Shown: positions 6,044 to 6,266 of the stretch, in pieces
Layout: each line of letters starts with the position of its first letter
Position numbering within the stretch: position 1 is the stretch's first letter
Origin: Chitinophagaceae bacterium UBA4857
GTDB lineage: Bacteria; Bacteroidota; Bacteroidia; Chitinophagales; Chitinophagaceae
Direction of reading: 5' to 3'
Length of the DNA: 6,266 nt
Assembly (NCBI GenBank): GCA_002399735.1
Contig: DHEF01000039.1
Span: 313,920 to 320,185, forward strand
Program-made: the position numbers and the translations under genes
The notes under the pieces: model-generated
Databases searched by the model: none
Told to the model about the DNA's origin: nothing
Seen by the model: only the letters and a program-made list of their open reading frames with translations

Positions 6044-6152
6044 AAAGTTCAAGAGGTTTCAGAGGTTGAAGAAGTTCAAAGGTTCAACGTTCAAAGTTGT
6101 CGTGAGTAAAAGTTCAAAGGTTCCAGAAGTTCAAGGGGTTCAATGTTGTCGT
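6044..6152. repeat. Degenerate GTTCAA tandem array, 7-9 bp spacing
   Basis: The hexamer GTTCAA occurs exactly seven times, starting at 6047, 6074, 6082, 6089, 6112, 6129 and 6138. Near copies GTTTCA (6056), GTTGAA (6065) and GTTCCA (6120) fill the gaps. The first four GTT starts are exactly 9 bp apart; later spacing is mostly 7-9 bp. GTTGTCGT occurs at 6096-6103 and 6145-6152, each closing a block of GTTCAA units, so there is a second-order period of about 49 bp. It has no sustained coding potential. Confidence 0.7.
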
Positions 6153-6178
6153 AAATATGCGGGCTTCCCTTCTTCTTT

Positions 6179-6206
6179 ATACTGAATACTTTATACTACA
6201 TACTGT
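6179..6206. repeat. 7-bp tandem array ATACTNN, four units
   Basis: Four adjacent heptamers read ATACTGA, ATACTTT, ATACTAC and ATACTGT, with the first five bases invariant and the last two free. It follows the GTTCAA array by about 25 bp. From 6207 to the window end I see no gene: the ATG at 6213 opens only seven codons before a stop. Confidence 0.65.
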
Positions 6207-6266
6207 TTTTTTATGAACCCGGCTTCAGTTCCCTGATTGGACTTCCGTTGCGTATTCTAAGATATA

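Noticed and set aside
6044..6152. Possible CRISPR array in the repeated DNA after rpoD
   Set aside because: Units are only 6-9 bp with no spacers of constant length and no cas genes, so it is a simple degenerate tandem repeat.

Overview
The window looks like chromosomal DNA of a Bacteroidota bacterium, probably Chitinophagales/Chitinophagaceae or a close relative. The best evidence is the short (about 290 aa) primary sigma factor at the right end, which has the near-invariant Bacteroidota N-terminus beginning MRQLKITKSITNRESQ. Supporting evidence is a Bacteroidota-type START-like protein, a large DSL-rich LptF/LptG permease, TAnnTTTG-type promoter elements, AT-rich leaders without clear Shine-Dalgarno sites, and degenerate short repeats between genes. 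Genus-level placement is inference.

Layout, left to right. (1) Positions 1-358, minus strand: the N-terminal part of a cation diffusion facilitator (CDF) transporter, cut by the window edge. (2) 359-534: intergenic DNA with an 8-bp hairpin and a 7-bp degenerate tandem array. (3) 535-1305, minus: a secreted lipoprotein of unknown function. (4) 1306-1510: a noncoding spacer with a perfect 11-bp palindrome and a second inverted repeat. (5) 1511-2278, minus: a Mn-type superoxide dismutase with a Tat signal and lipobox. (6) 2407-4149, minus: an LptF/LptG-family permease for lipopolysaccharide export. (7) 4359-4736, minus: a small START-like domain protein, followed by a strong intrinsic terminator. 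(8) 4737-5089: a very AT-rich divergent promoter region. (9) 5090-5965, plus: the primary sigma factor rpoD/sigA, with its own terminator at 6006-6043. (10) 6044-6266: no gene, but two arrays of short degenerate tandem repeats.

The genes look like housekeeping and envelope functions rather than one pathway: metal efflux, superoxide detoxification at the envelope, LPS export, and the main sigma factor. Each minus-strand gene is separated from the next by 128 to 209 bp, and a terminator lies between the START-like gene and the permease gene. They are therefore more likely separate transcription units than one operon.

I found no phage, CRISPR, transposase, toxin-antitoxin or defence genes, and nothing that amounts to a new multi-gene system. 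What is least explained is the intergenic DNA: two heptamer arrays in different spacers, a GTTCAA-based array, and two hairpins that may be dispersed palindromic elements.
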